Origin: M55B120 sp965549355
Lineage (GTDB): Bacteria; Actinomycetota; Humimicrobiia; Humimicrobiales; Humimicrobiaceae
Direction of reading: 5' to 3'
DNA: 5,019 nt
Assembly (NCBI GenBank): GCA_965549355.1
Contig: CBEVGD010000108.1
Location: 1 to 5,019, forward strand
This document shows positions 1-5,019 of this stretch, piece by piece (positions within the stretch are counted from its first letter, which is position 1; each line of letters opens with the position of its first letter). A model generated the notes under the pieces. It saw nothing but the letters and a program-made list of their open reading frames with translations, made no database searches and had not been told where the DNA came from. A program made the position numbers and the translations under genes.

Positions 1-402
1 GAGTGTGGGGGACTTATGTATCTGGCAAAGAATTTTATTTCAGGTGATAATGAAAAGTACCCTATGATTGGAACATTACCTGTAGATATAAAATTAGGGG
101 ATAAGCTGGTAGGATTTGGCTATAAGGAAGCAGCAATACGTTTTGATACTATCCTAGGGAAGGCTGGAACAAAAGTCAGGGGACATGAATTCCATTACTC
201 ATTCGAACTGGGAAAAGTAGGAGATGATATAAGACCGTATAAAGTAAAAAGAAAATCCGGGGATAAAGAAAGTGAAAGGCTGGAAGGGTATGTTTATAAA
301 AATGTATTCGCTTCCTATATTCATTTGCATTTTCTTGGGAATTTGGGCGTGGTCAATAACATCTTTAAAAATATAAGTAAAAAAGATAGAAAGAAGAGAT
401 AA
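1..402 (+). CDS. cbiA: Cobyrinate a,c-diamide synthase, C-terminal part (5' end outside window)
   Basis: The frame is open from the first base, so the gene enters from the left; the ATG at 16 is internal. The 133 visible residues are the end of the CbiA/CobB glutamine amidotransferase domain. They begin with ECGGLMYL, the family's nucleophile-elbow motif whose Cys (codon 4-6) forms the glutaminyl thioester. Then come IGTLPVD, the GHEFHYS motif (visible residues 61-67) and NVFASYIHLHF (101-111), whose HxH probably supplies the catalytic His. The enzyme uses ATP and glutamine to amidate the a and c side chains of (cobalt) cobyrinate in the cytoplasm. Family members are about 450 residues, so roughly the first 320, including the ATP-binding synthetase domain, are missing here. 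The tail is Lys/Arg-rich. The stop codon abuts the cbiC start, indicating one operon. The related CobQ/CbiP family is less likely, because the GHEFHYS and HLHF motifs are those of CbiA. Confidence 0.95.
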   Translation, partial: ECGGLMYLAKNFISGDNEKYPMIGTLPVDIKLGDKLVGFGYKEAAIRFDTILGKAGTKVRGHEFHYSFELGKVGDDIRPYKVKRKSGDKESERLEGYVYKNVFASYIHLHFLGNLGVVNNIFKNISKKDRKKR

Positions 403-1035
403 ATGGAAATCAAAAGAAATCCAATTGAAGAAAAAAGCATGAAGATAATTGATGAATTAGTTGGATTTCCTGAGATTAATATAGAAGAAAAGGAAATACG
501 CTCAAGACTGGTTCATACTTCTGGGGATCCTTCCCTGTATTGGGAGTTAATTATTTCAAAAGGTGCGGTTGATGCCGGGATCTATGCTTTAGAAAATAAA
601 AATAATATTGTAACAGATGTAAGAATGGTTGAAGCAGGTATTAGAAAAAAATGGTTAAAAAACAGCGGCAATAATATTTTCTGTGCAATTGACCTGCCGG
701 AAGTCGCAGAAGAAGCAAAAAGGAAAGATAAGACAAGGTCTGCAACCGCAATAGAAATCTTAAAAGATAAAATAAATGATTCAATAGTTTTAATTGGAAA
801 TGCGCCAACGGCCCTTATTGAGCTATTGGATCTGGTTAAAAAGGATGAGATTAAGCCAGCATTGATCATTGGAATACCAGTTGGTTTCGTTGATGCTGCC
901 AGTTCTAAGGAGAAACTATCCCGGCAAAAAAAGATACCATTTATAACCCTGCCCGGAACCAGGGGCGGGAGCAGTATAGCGAGTGCAATATTAAATGCTC
1001 TTATCAATATCTATAAAATTAGAAAAGGTATTTAA
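403..1035 (+). CDS. cbiC: Precorrin-8X / cobalt-precorrin-8 methylmutase
   Basis: This 210-residue protein has the usual length and all the hallmark blocks of CbiC/CobH. These are RLVHTSGD (residues 35-42, with His38 the conserved active-site histidine), IVTDVRMVEAGI (69-80), KTRSATAI (110-117), IGNAPTAL (131-138), GIPVGFVDAASSKE (157-170) and a C-terminal GTRGGSSIASAILNAL (185-200). It moves the C11 methyl group to C12, giving (cobalt) cobyrinate, the substrate of CbiA encoded just upstream. It is a soluble cytoplasmic enzyme. The ATG follows the cbiA stop with no gap and has only a weak purine stretch (AGAAGAG) before it, so translation is probably coupled to cbiA. The protein sequence alone does not separate CbiC from CobH; CbiD next door favours the cobalt-containing pathway. 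Confidence 0.96.
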   Translation: MEIKRNPIEEKSMKIIDELVGFPEINIEEKEIRSRLVHTSGDPSLYWELIISKGAVDAGIYALENKNNIVTDVRMVEAGIRKKWLKNSGNNIFCAIDLPEVAEEAKRKDKTRSATAIEILKDKINDSIVLIGNAPTALIELLDLVKKDEIKPALIIGIPVGFVDAASSKEKLSRQKKIPFITLPGTRGGSSIASAILNALINIYKIRKGI

Positions 1036-1138
1036 CTGTCCGGTTAACTCTTTTTATATTGAGTTAGATTGTGCGTTTAGCAAGAAAAAGAATAATACAC
1101 AGTTCAATTTTTATCTATAGTTTTTGATATTTTAAAAA

Positions 1139-2233
1139 ATGGGAAAAAGAAAAAAACTCAGAAGAGGATTAACTACAGGCACTTATGTTGCTGCCTGTGC
1201 AAAAGCAGGAGCAATTTTTCTGTCTACGGGTTTTTTTGATTATAAAAATAGTGTGATATTGCCTGGCGGGGAATCTGTGAATGTAGTATTTAATTCCTTT
1301 AAAAAGGGTAAAAACAGGGTTGAGATCTCAGCAATTAAAGATGCTGGCGATGATCCTGATATTACTGATGGTGTGGAAATATTTGTTAGGGTAAAAAGGA
1401 ATAATAAATCTGAAATTGATATTATTGCCGGCAAAGGTATTGGCAAAGTGACTCTGCCTGGTTTGCAGATACCGGCAGGTGAGCCGGCCATAAATCTGGT
1501 TCCAAGAAAGATGATTTTTGACAATGTTAAACCATACACAACTGCTGATAGTGGATATGATATAGAAATTTCTATTCCTGAAGGGGAAAAACTGGCAAAG
1601 AAGACATTTAATCCAAAATTGGGAATTACCGGCGGCCTTTCAATACTTGGGACAACAGGCTATGTGGAGCCAAAATCTGTTGATGCATTAAAAAAAACTA
1701 TAGAGCTATCTATAGATATAGCGGTTTCCAGAAATTATAGGAATCTAATTTTTGTTCCCGGCAATATCGGGGAAAGATTATGCAGGCAGTATTTTAATAT
1801 AAATGGCGGGAATATTATTCAGATGTCCAATTTTGTTGGATTTATTTTAGAATATGCGGCTAAAAAGAAAATTAAAAGAGTTTTGATAGGCGGCCATATT
1901 GGCAAGCTTGTAAAGATCGCTGCAGGCTGTAGAAATACATCGTCTACTATTGCAGATCTCAGGATAGAGACAATGGCTAAAGTGCTGGAAGAAGCAGGAG
2001 AGACTGAATTAGCTAAAATTATTTTAAACAAATGCAAAACAGCTGAAAATGCATCCAGAGTGATAATTGAGGAGGGTCTTGGAAAGGTATTTGAGATACT
2101 GGTAAAACAGGTATCCGATAATGCAGCTCATATGTCGGGCGGAAATATTTGGATAAGAAGTGCAGTTTTTAATTATGATGAAGATTTGCTCGGTACCGAT
2201 TTGAAGAATGATGATATTAAATATTGGAAATAA
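1139..2233 (+). CDS. cbiD: Cobalt-precorrin-5B (C1)-methyltransferase
   Basis: At 364 residues this is full length for CbiD. Visible family blocks are LRRGLTTGTYVAACAKA (7-23), KDAGDDPDITDGVEI (67-81), GKGIGKVTLPGLQIPAGEPA (98-117) followed by INLVPRKMI, LGITGGLSILGTTGYVEP (161-178), QMSNFVGFIL (228-237) and GGHIGKLVKIAAG (251-263). CbiD is the S-adenosylmethionine-dependent enzyme of the anaerobic pathway that methylates C1 of cobalt-precorrin-5B; it marks the early-cobalt route. Start choice: an in-frame TAA two codons upstream (1133-1135) excludes a longer product, and the TTGT motif near the N-terminus needs this ATG. No Shine-Dalgarno sequence is visible in the AT-rich 20 nt before it. 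A 103-nt gap separates it from cbiC, so it is probably the last gene of the operon, though it could have its own promoter. It ends convergently, 10 nt from the propeller gene. Confidence 0.96.
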   Translation: MGKRKKLRRGLTTGTYVAACAKAGAIFLSTGFFDYKNSVILPGGESVNVVFNSFKKGKNRVEISAIKDAGDDPDITDGVEIFVRVKRNNKSEIDIIAGKGIGKVTLPGLQIPAGEPAINLVPRKMIFDNVKPYTTADSGYDIEISIPEGEKLAKKTFNPKLGITGGLSILGTTGYVEPKSVDALKKTIELSIDIAVSRNYRNLIFVPGNIGERLCRQYFNINGGNIIQMSNFVGFILEYAAKKKIKRVLIGGHIGKLVKIAAGCRNTSSTIADLRIETMAKVLEEAGETELAKIILNKCKTAENASRVIIEEGLGKVFEILVKQVSDNAAHMSGGNIWIRSAVFNYDEDLLGTDLKNDDIKYWK

Positions 2234-2257
2234 TATTTTTTTATTAGTTTATTATTT
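2228..2257. terminator. Possible weak bidirectional terminator between convergent genes
   Basis: AAATAATA (2228-2235) and TATTATTT (2250-2257) form a perfect 8-bp inverted repeat around a T-rich loop, overlapping the last codon and stop of cbiD and the end of the opposing gene. T-runs follow the stem on the + strand. The only inter-gene space is 10 nt, so any terminator for these two convergent genes has to lie here. The stem is entirely A/T and therefore weak; in DNA this AT-rich such a repeat may be chance. Confidence 0.3.
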
Positions 2258-3341
2258 TTATGATCTGTAAGCCGGTCTGGCCGCTTGCAATATATGCATA
2301 ATTTCTTTCTGCATGAATATTCAGACTATCAAGCTGGAGCATATCTATGACACAGCTTGCCGCAATTGCAGGATTTTCCTTATCATTTATATCTATTATC
2401 TGCAAGCCGGCAGTATCATTTTCATTTGAATGACTGCTGCCATTTACAATATATGCATGGTTTTTAATAATATATATGCTATAACCCGAGCCCGGTATGG
2501 GACAATTTCCCAAAAGATTTGGATTTTTCTTATCGTTTATATCTATTATCTGAAATCCATAATCTATTATATATGCATAATCTCCCTGTACAAAAACACT
2601 TGTTGTGATAGGTGCATCACAGGTTCCTGCAATTTCAGGATTCTTCTTATCACTTATATCAATTATTAATAAGCCGCTATTCCAATTTGCAAGATATGCA
2701 TAATTACCTTTTACATCAATATCCAGGACTTTGTCATCCATGACACAGCTTGCCGCAATTGCCGGATTTTCCTTATCGGCTATATCTATAATATATAGGC
2801 GATAGCAGTCTTCGGTATATTCATAGCCAGCAATATATGCATATTTTTCTTCTATATAAATACAGCTATCTTCTAAATCCATAGCGCAAATTCCTACTAT
2901 TGCCGGGTTTTCCTTATCGCTTATTTCTACTATCTGCAGACCCCTGCCTCCTATATATGCAAAATTTCCTTTAACAAAAACACAATCAGCCCCCATAGGA
3001 GTCTTGTAATCTGTTATGAGCTGTGGATCTTCTTTATAGCTTATATTTAATATCTGCAAACCTGTTTCTGTAGGTATTTCGGGACTATTGTTTTCGTAAA
3101 TATTATATGTTAAATAAGCATAATCTCTTTCTGTGAAAATATCAGTAGTTTTTCCTGATATCTTATAATCTTTTATTACAGTAGGATCCAGTCTGCCAAT
3201 GAGCCCCATATTATTTAGTATGCTCAATATAATACCTGCAATAATAAGTACTGCAGCAAGTGCGATGATTAAATAAAACTTTATATTTCCGGACATTTTA
3301 AAACTACTATTATTTTTAACAGGATGAGCCTTGTTGTGCAT
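2244..3341 (-). CDS. Membrane-anchored LVIVD-repeat beta-propeller protein, function unknown
   Basis: The protein has 365 residues. A basic/polar N-terminus (1-20) is followed by one hydrophobic helix (about 21-43) with no lipobox or clear cleavage site, so it reads as a signal anchor with the rest outside the cytoplasm. From about residue 51 there are seven tandem repeats of 38-48 residues. Each has the plan: NPxIxGxC (or equivalent), a variable loop, V/I-x-x-x-YAYI, then GLQIIDISDKE. The YAY strand recurs at 74-76, 127-129, 167-169, 214-216, 256-258, 296-297 and 348-350. This matches LVIVD repeats, which fold as propeller blades, and seven fits a closed ring. Blades 3-7 each carry a Cys at the same place (152, 199, 241, 280, 330). 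No catalytic motif is seen; binding or scaffolding is a guess. The start has a good Shine-Dalgarno (GGGGAG, 6 nt before ATG), unlike Met16. Its link to the cobalamin genes is position only. Confidence 0.85.
   Translation of the reverse strand: MHNKAHPVKNNSSFKMSGNIKFYLIIALAAVLIIAGIILSILNNMGLIGRLDPTVIKDYKISGKTTDIFTERDYAYLTYNIYENNSPEIPTETGLQILNISYKEDPQLITDYKTPMGADCVFVKGNFAYIGGRGLQIVEISDKENPAIVGICAMDLEDSCIYIEEKYAYIAGYEYTEDCYRLYIIDIADKENPAIAASCVMDDKVLDIDVKGNYAYLANWNSGLLIIDISDKKNPEIAGTCDAPITTSVFVQGDYAYIIDYGFQIIDINDKKNPNLLGNCPIPGSGYSIYIIKNHAYIVNGSSHSNENDTAGLQIIDINDKENPAIAASCVIDMLQLDSLNIHAERNYAYIASGQTGLQIIKIIN
2347..2384. repeat. 38-nt direct repeat, copy 1 (within propeller gene, blade 7)
   Basis: This segment matches 2740-2777 at 37 of 38 bases. 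On the minus strand it encodes DKENPAIAASCVID (residues 320-333). The other blades diverge at codon level, so this pair is more alike than protein constraint alone requires. Confidence 0.85.
2740..2777. repeat. 38-nt direct repeat, copy 2 (within propeller gene, blade 4)
   Basis: This is the partner of 2347-2384 with one mismatch. It encodes DKENPAIAASCVMD (residues 189-202). The two copies are about 393 bp apart, in blades 4 and 7, which points to recent duplication or gene conversion between blades. Confidence 0.85.
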
Positions 3342-3471
3342 ATTTATCTCCCCGGACTATAAGAATTGTATTTATTCTAAAAAGACTATTTGAGCCTAAA
3401 AGATATAAGATATTTAATAATTAAATTTAAATATCGGAACATACCAATATTCTTTTCTAAAAATAGATTAC

Positions 3472-3499
3472 ATTATAGATATTATTTTTAAATAGTCAA
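3472..3499 (-). promoter_or_regulatory. Sigma70-type promoter for the propeller gene
   Basis: Read on the minus strand there is TTGACT (3499-3494), a 16-nt spacer and a perfect TATAAT (3477-3472). A start near 3465 would give a leader of about 120 nt before the ATG at 3341. This is the best promoter match found in the intergenic region, though AT-rich DNA yields many chance -10 boxes. Confidence 0.6.
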
Positions 3500-3528
3500 A
3501 ATTAAAAAATTATTGTCAGAAAAATTAT

Positions 3529-3557
3529 TTGCAATTGTATTTTCTTTAAAGTAATAT
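3529..3557 (+). promoter_or_regulatory. Candidate promoter for the riboswitch-cbiK transcript
   Basis: TTGCAA (3529-3534), a 17-nt spacer and TAATAT (3552-3557) lie about 60 nt upstream of the riboswitch; each box matches consensus at 4 of 6. A shifted alternative is TTGTCA (3513-3518) with TGTATT (3536-3541). A promoter must exist between here and about 3620, but neither choice is convincing. I see no other feature in the AT-rich 3342-3619 stretch apart from the minus-strand promoter. Confidence 0.3.
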
Positions 3558-3619
3558 TGTTTTTAGATTTCCTAATTATGTTAGTTTGAAAATTAAATAA
3601 AATATTATCTTGTAGTGAA

Positions 3620-3766
3620 CAAAGTTCTTAATAGGGAATCCAGTGAAAATCTGGAGCGATCCCGTCACTGTAATTGGGTGTGTACTCTTCTAAACACCAC
3701 TGGCAAATAGTTTGCCGGGAAGGTAAAGAGTATCGTCCCATAAGTCAGGAGACCTGCTATAAGTTT
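3620..3766 (+). promoter_or_regulatory. Cobalamin riboswitch (aptamer)
   Basis: Conserved core elements occur in the expected order. AGGGAATCC-GTGAAAATC starts at 3633, the GATCCCGTCACTGTAA block lies at 3658-3673, CCACTGGC at 3697-3704, GCCGGGAAGGT at 3714-3724, and the B12 box AAGTCAGGAGACCTGC at 3742-3757. A closing P1 helix can form between CTTAATAG (3627-3634) and CTATAAG (3757-3763) with one bulge. Internal helices are visible: GGTGT/ACACC (3677-3681/3694-3698), GGCAAA/TTTGCC (3702-3707/3711-3716) and a loop-to-strand match TACTCTT/AAGAGTA (3683-3689/3726-3732). It binds a cobalamin cofactor in the nascent transcript and normally turns expression off. The terminator just downstream suggests transcriptional control of the cbiK-type gene. 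Confidence 0.95.
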
Positions 3767-3778
3767 AAATAAATTGAG

Positions 3779-3809
3779 CATTCTTCGAGGAAGGAGTGGT
3801 TGTTTTTTT
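3779..3809 (+). terminator. Intrinsic terminator, riboswitch expression platform
   Basis: CATTCTTC (3779-3786) pairs with GAAGGAGTG (3790-3798) around a GAG loop, with one bulged G and one G-U pair; a run of seven T follows at 3803-3809. It begins 15 nt after the riboswitch P1 helix and lies between the aptamer and the next gene. That is the usual place for a ligand-controlled terminator. I did not find an obvious antiterminator partner by eye. Confidence 0.75.
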
Positions 3810-3870
3810 ATTGCAAATTATTTATTCCATATCCCTTTCTTACACAAATAGAGTGTTAATATAATTTTAT

Positions 3871-3892
3871 AAGGAGGTATGGGACTATGTGA
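3871..3892 (+). promoter_or_regulatory. Orphan Shine-Dalgarno with AUG-UGA start-stop
   Basis: AAGGAGGT (3871-3878) is a perfect anti-16S match, far better than the site used by the gene downstream. At ideal spacing (8 nt) it is followed by ATG (3887-3889) and immediately TGA (3890-3892), a start codon with no further sense codon. A nearer ATG (3879-3881) touches the Shine-Dalgarno and opens a 30-codon frame. It may act in the leader as a ribosome-parking or mRNA-stabilising site (as the STAB-SD of Bacillus cry3A leaders does) or in coupling; it may also be the remnant of a lost gene. Confidence 0.5.
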
Positions 3893-3971
3893 AATAATAA
3901 AGCCTGAATATATTGTTAGATACCGGTCAAACGTATTATTTAAGAACATTATTTTAAATGAAAGGAAATAG
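3879..3971 (+). CDS. Possible 30-residue leader ORF before cbiK
   Basis: The frame begins with ATG directly after AAGGAGGT, encodes MGLCEIIKPEYIVRYRSNVL plus ten more residues (Lys, Ile and Arg rich), and ends in TAG one base before the chosen cbiK start. That junction would allow translational coupling, and the cbiK Shine-Dalgarno lies inside its last codons. Against it, the Shine-Dalgarno is only about one base from the ATG, too close for normal initiation; no family is recognised and the length could be chance. An in-frame stop at 3870-3872 rules out an extension upstream. Confidence 0.25.
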   Translation: MGLCEIIKPEYIVRYRSNVLFKNIILNERK

Positions 3972-3972
3972 T

Positions 3973-4836
3973 ATGAAAAAGATAATTACAATTATTGCAA
4001 TTGTATCTCTAACTGTTTTTGCTTTTATTGGCTGTTCGACAGCAAATCAATCTTCCAGCGTTGAACCTGTTATCGTACTTGCTGCATTTGGAAGCAGCTA
4101 TGAAACAGGAGAAAAAAACTTAAGCGATAATGATAAAGCCATGAGTGAGAGATTTCCCGACACTGAGATATACTGGGCATTCACAGCTCAGGGTATTATT
4201 GATGGTTTAAAAGAGGCTGGCAAGACAACTTATTTTGATAGGGAAGTTCCCATAAAAAATCTGGAAGAGATATATGCACAGCTCATTGAAGAAGGTAAGA
4301 CTAATGTAATGGTACAGAGCCTGCATTCAATGGTCGGTGCGGAGTTCCGCGAGGTTGTTGGCACTTCTACAAAAGGTCTTAATATTAAATATAGCTATCC
4401 TTTGACATTTTATCCTGAGAATATTCAAAATGCAGTTAATGCACTTGCAGGTGAATTTGGAGATCCATCCGACACTGCAACAATTCTCTGTGCTCATGGA
4501 AATGAAGCACATCCCGAAAATAATTCACAGCTGATAGAGATGGATAATTACCTCCGGGCAAATTTTGAGAACGCCTACCTTGCATGCGTAGAAGGTCCTC
4601 CGGGGTTTGAAGGTGTAGCAGAAGATATAGCAGCATCAGGTGTTACCAAAATTAAATTTGTGCCTTTTATGCTTACATATGGGGACCATATAACAAATGA
4701 TGTCATGGGTGATGAGCCTGATTCCTGGAAGACCCAGCTGGGGCTGGATGCCAGCTGCGCCGATGGCATGGGAGCAAATGCGGATATCATGGAAATATAT
4801 CTAAAGAGCATAAAACATGTTTTATCTCAATTTTAA
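3973..4836 (+). CDS. cbiK: Sirohydrochlorin cobaltochelatase, CbiK family, predicted lipoprotein
   Basis: From this start the product is 287 residues (numbers below count from the upstream ATG at 3958, five codons earlier). CbiK chelatases insert Co(II) into sirohydrochlorin (or precorrin-2). Family signs are VLAAFGSSY (40-48), QSLHSMVGAEF (120-130), LCAHGNEAHP (177-186), ACVEG (209-213) and VPFMLTYGDHITNDVMGDE (235-253) followed by DSWK. His180, Glu212 and His244 have the spacing of the metal-binding His/Glu/His set known in Salmonella CbiK and Desulfovibrio CbiK-P. The N-terminus MKKIITIIAIVSLTVFAFIGCS is a typical type II signal peptide with lipobox FIGC (Cys26), so the enzyme is probably lipid-anchored outside the cytoplasm. 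The body is otherwise normal family length. Start choice: ATG 3973 has AAAGGAAA at good spacing and gives a classic MKK start; ATG 3958 has no Shine-Dalgarno. A cobalamin riboswitch and terminator precede it. Confidence 0.92.
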   Translation: MKKIITIIAIVSLTVFAFIGCSTANQSSSVEPVIVLAAFGSSYETGEKNLSDNDKAMSERFPDTEIYWAFTAQGIIDGLKEAGKTTYFDREVPIKNLEEIYAQLIEEGKTNVMVQSLHSMVGAEFREVVGTSTKGLNIKYSYPLTFYPENIQNAVNALAGEFGDPSDTATILCAHGNEAHPENNSQLIEMDNYLRANFENAYLACVEGPPGFEGVAEDIAASGVTKIKFVPFMLTYGDHITNDVMGDEPDSWKTQLGLDASCADGMGANADIMEIYLKSIKHVLSQF

Positions 4837-4881
4837 GCTGCTTGCAGTTGATTAATTATTTACAAAATATGGGATAAGGTT

Positions 4882-4911
4882 TTGAGAGTAGTGGTAAGGA
4901 GCAATTATAAA
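4882..4911 (+). promoter_or_regulatory. Candidate promoter downstream of cbiK
   Basis: TTGAGA (4882-4887), an 18-nt spacer and TATAAA (4906-4911) would start a transcript near 4918 that includes the terminal hairpin. The match is moderate in very AT-rich DNA. The rest of 4837-4941 shows no gene; an AAGGAG at 4897-4902 has no start codon in range. Confidence 0.25.
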
Positions 4912-4941
4912 ATTTTAAAGGAAATATAATTATCCATATAA

Positions 4942-5015
4942 TAATGGGGTGAACCTGTCAATTGCGATAGTGTTGGCTGATATCAGCAACTATAGCAATA
5001 AGGATTGCCCCATTA
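4942..5015. repeat. 74-nt imperfect inverted repeat (long hairpin), identity unknown
   Basis: Outer arms TAATGGGG (4942-4949) and CCCCATTA (5008-5015) are perfectly complementary. Pairing continues inward through TGA/TTG (two wobbles), CCT/AGG (4954-4956/5001-5003), ATTGC/GCAAT (4961-4965/4995-4999), ATA/TAT, GTT/AAC and GCTGAT/ATCAGC, with small one-sided bulges: about 31 pairs in all. There is no T-run, so it is not a standard terminator. It could be a structured RNA, a palindromic repeat (MITE/REP-like) or a transposon-end hairpin. It is complete but lies 4 nt from the window edge. Confidence 0.6.
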
Positions 5016-5019
5016 ACCA

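Noticed and set aside
582..1007. 141-codon minus-strand frame opposite cbiC
   Set aside because: A shadow of the strongly conserved CbiC frame, with no ribosome-binding site and no recognisable domain.
1045..1066. TAACTC / GAGTTA inverted repeat after cbiC as a terminator
   Set aside because: Only 6 bp with a 10-nt AT loop and no T-run after the second arm; probably chance.
1240..1539. 99-codon minus-strand frame opposite cbiD
   Set aside because: It lies wholly against conserved CbiD motifs; hydrophobic by reverse-complement composition only.
2430..2669. 79-codon plus-strand frame inside the propeller gene
   Set aside because: It is antisense to the repeats and its Ile/Tyr-rich repetition mirrors them; no ribosome-binding site.
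2347..2777. CRISPR-like repeat array
   Set aside because: The repeats are codon-level echoes of protein blades in one reading frame, with irregular spacing and no unique spacers.
4327..4811. Three overlapping minus-strand frames opposite cbiK
   Set aside because: All are antisense to conserved CbiK motifs and share no known family.
4943..5019. tRNA-like ending: 7-bp acceptor-like stem followed by a 3' CCA
   Set aside because: There is no T-arm (GTTC-like loop), no proper D or anticodon arm, and the interior is one continuous imperfect stem.
4942..5019. Integron attC site
   Set aside because: Size and one-sided bulges resemble attC, but the arms lack RYYYAAC/GTTRRRY core sites and no integrase or cassette is seen.
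4949..5019. GTG-started frame running off the right edge
   Set aside because: It is open for 23 codons, but there is no Shine-Dalgarno at a useful distance and it lies inside the hairpin; too short to support.

Overview
This AT-rich bacterial window carries parts of an anaerobic (early cobalt insertion) cobalamin pathway. It runs into the window at the left edge and continues with a cobalamin-riboswitch-controlled gene on the right. Bacterial origin is supported by a canonical cobalamin riboswitch with an intrinsic terminator, a lipoprotein signal peptide, Shine-Dalgarno sites and a near-consensus sigma70-type promoter. CbiD and a CbiK-type chelatase point to the anaerobic route. The low GC and heavy AGA/AGG/ATA codon use fit a low-GC anaerobe (Firmicutes-like or a candidate phylum), but nothing here fixes the phylum. 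Both edges cut through features, so this may be a short metagenomic contig.

Left part (1-2233, + strand): the C-terminal quarter of cbiA (cobyrinate a,c-diamide synthase, including the Cys of the amidotransferase site), then cbiC (precorrin-8X methylmutase) starting on the base after the cbiA stop, then after 103 nt cbiD (cobalt-precorrin-5B C1-methyltransferase). These act on the ring: C1 methylation/acetaldehyde loss (CbiD), methyl migration to give cobyrinate (CbiC) and a,c-amidation (CbiA).

Middle (2244-3341, - strand): a convergent gene for a membrane-anchored seven-repeat LVIVD-type beta-propeller of unknown role. A strong promoter for it lies at 3472-3499. Two of its blades share an almost identical 38-nt DNA segment.

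Right part (3342-5019): an AT-rich divergent region, then a complete cobalamin riboswitch (about 3620-3766) and an intrinsic terminator (3779-3809). About 160 nt further on is a CbiK-family cobaltochelatase made as a lipoprotein (3973-4836), so it is predicted to work outside the cytoplasm. Between terminator and gene sits a perfect Shine-Dalgarno sequence that serves no normal gene: it is placed for an AUG-UGA start-stop, and overlaps a 30-codon frame ending one base before the cbiK start. After cbiK there are no clear genes; the window ends in a 74-nt imperfect hairpin (4942-5015) that I cannot assign to a family.

The items most worth following are the riboswitch plus extracytoplasmic chelatase pairing, the orphan Shine-Dalgarno/start-stop leader, and the terminal hairpin.
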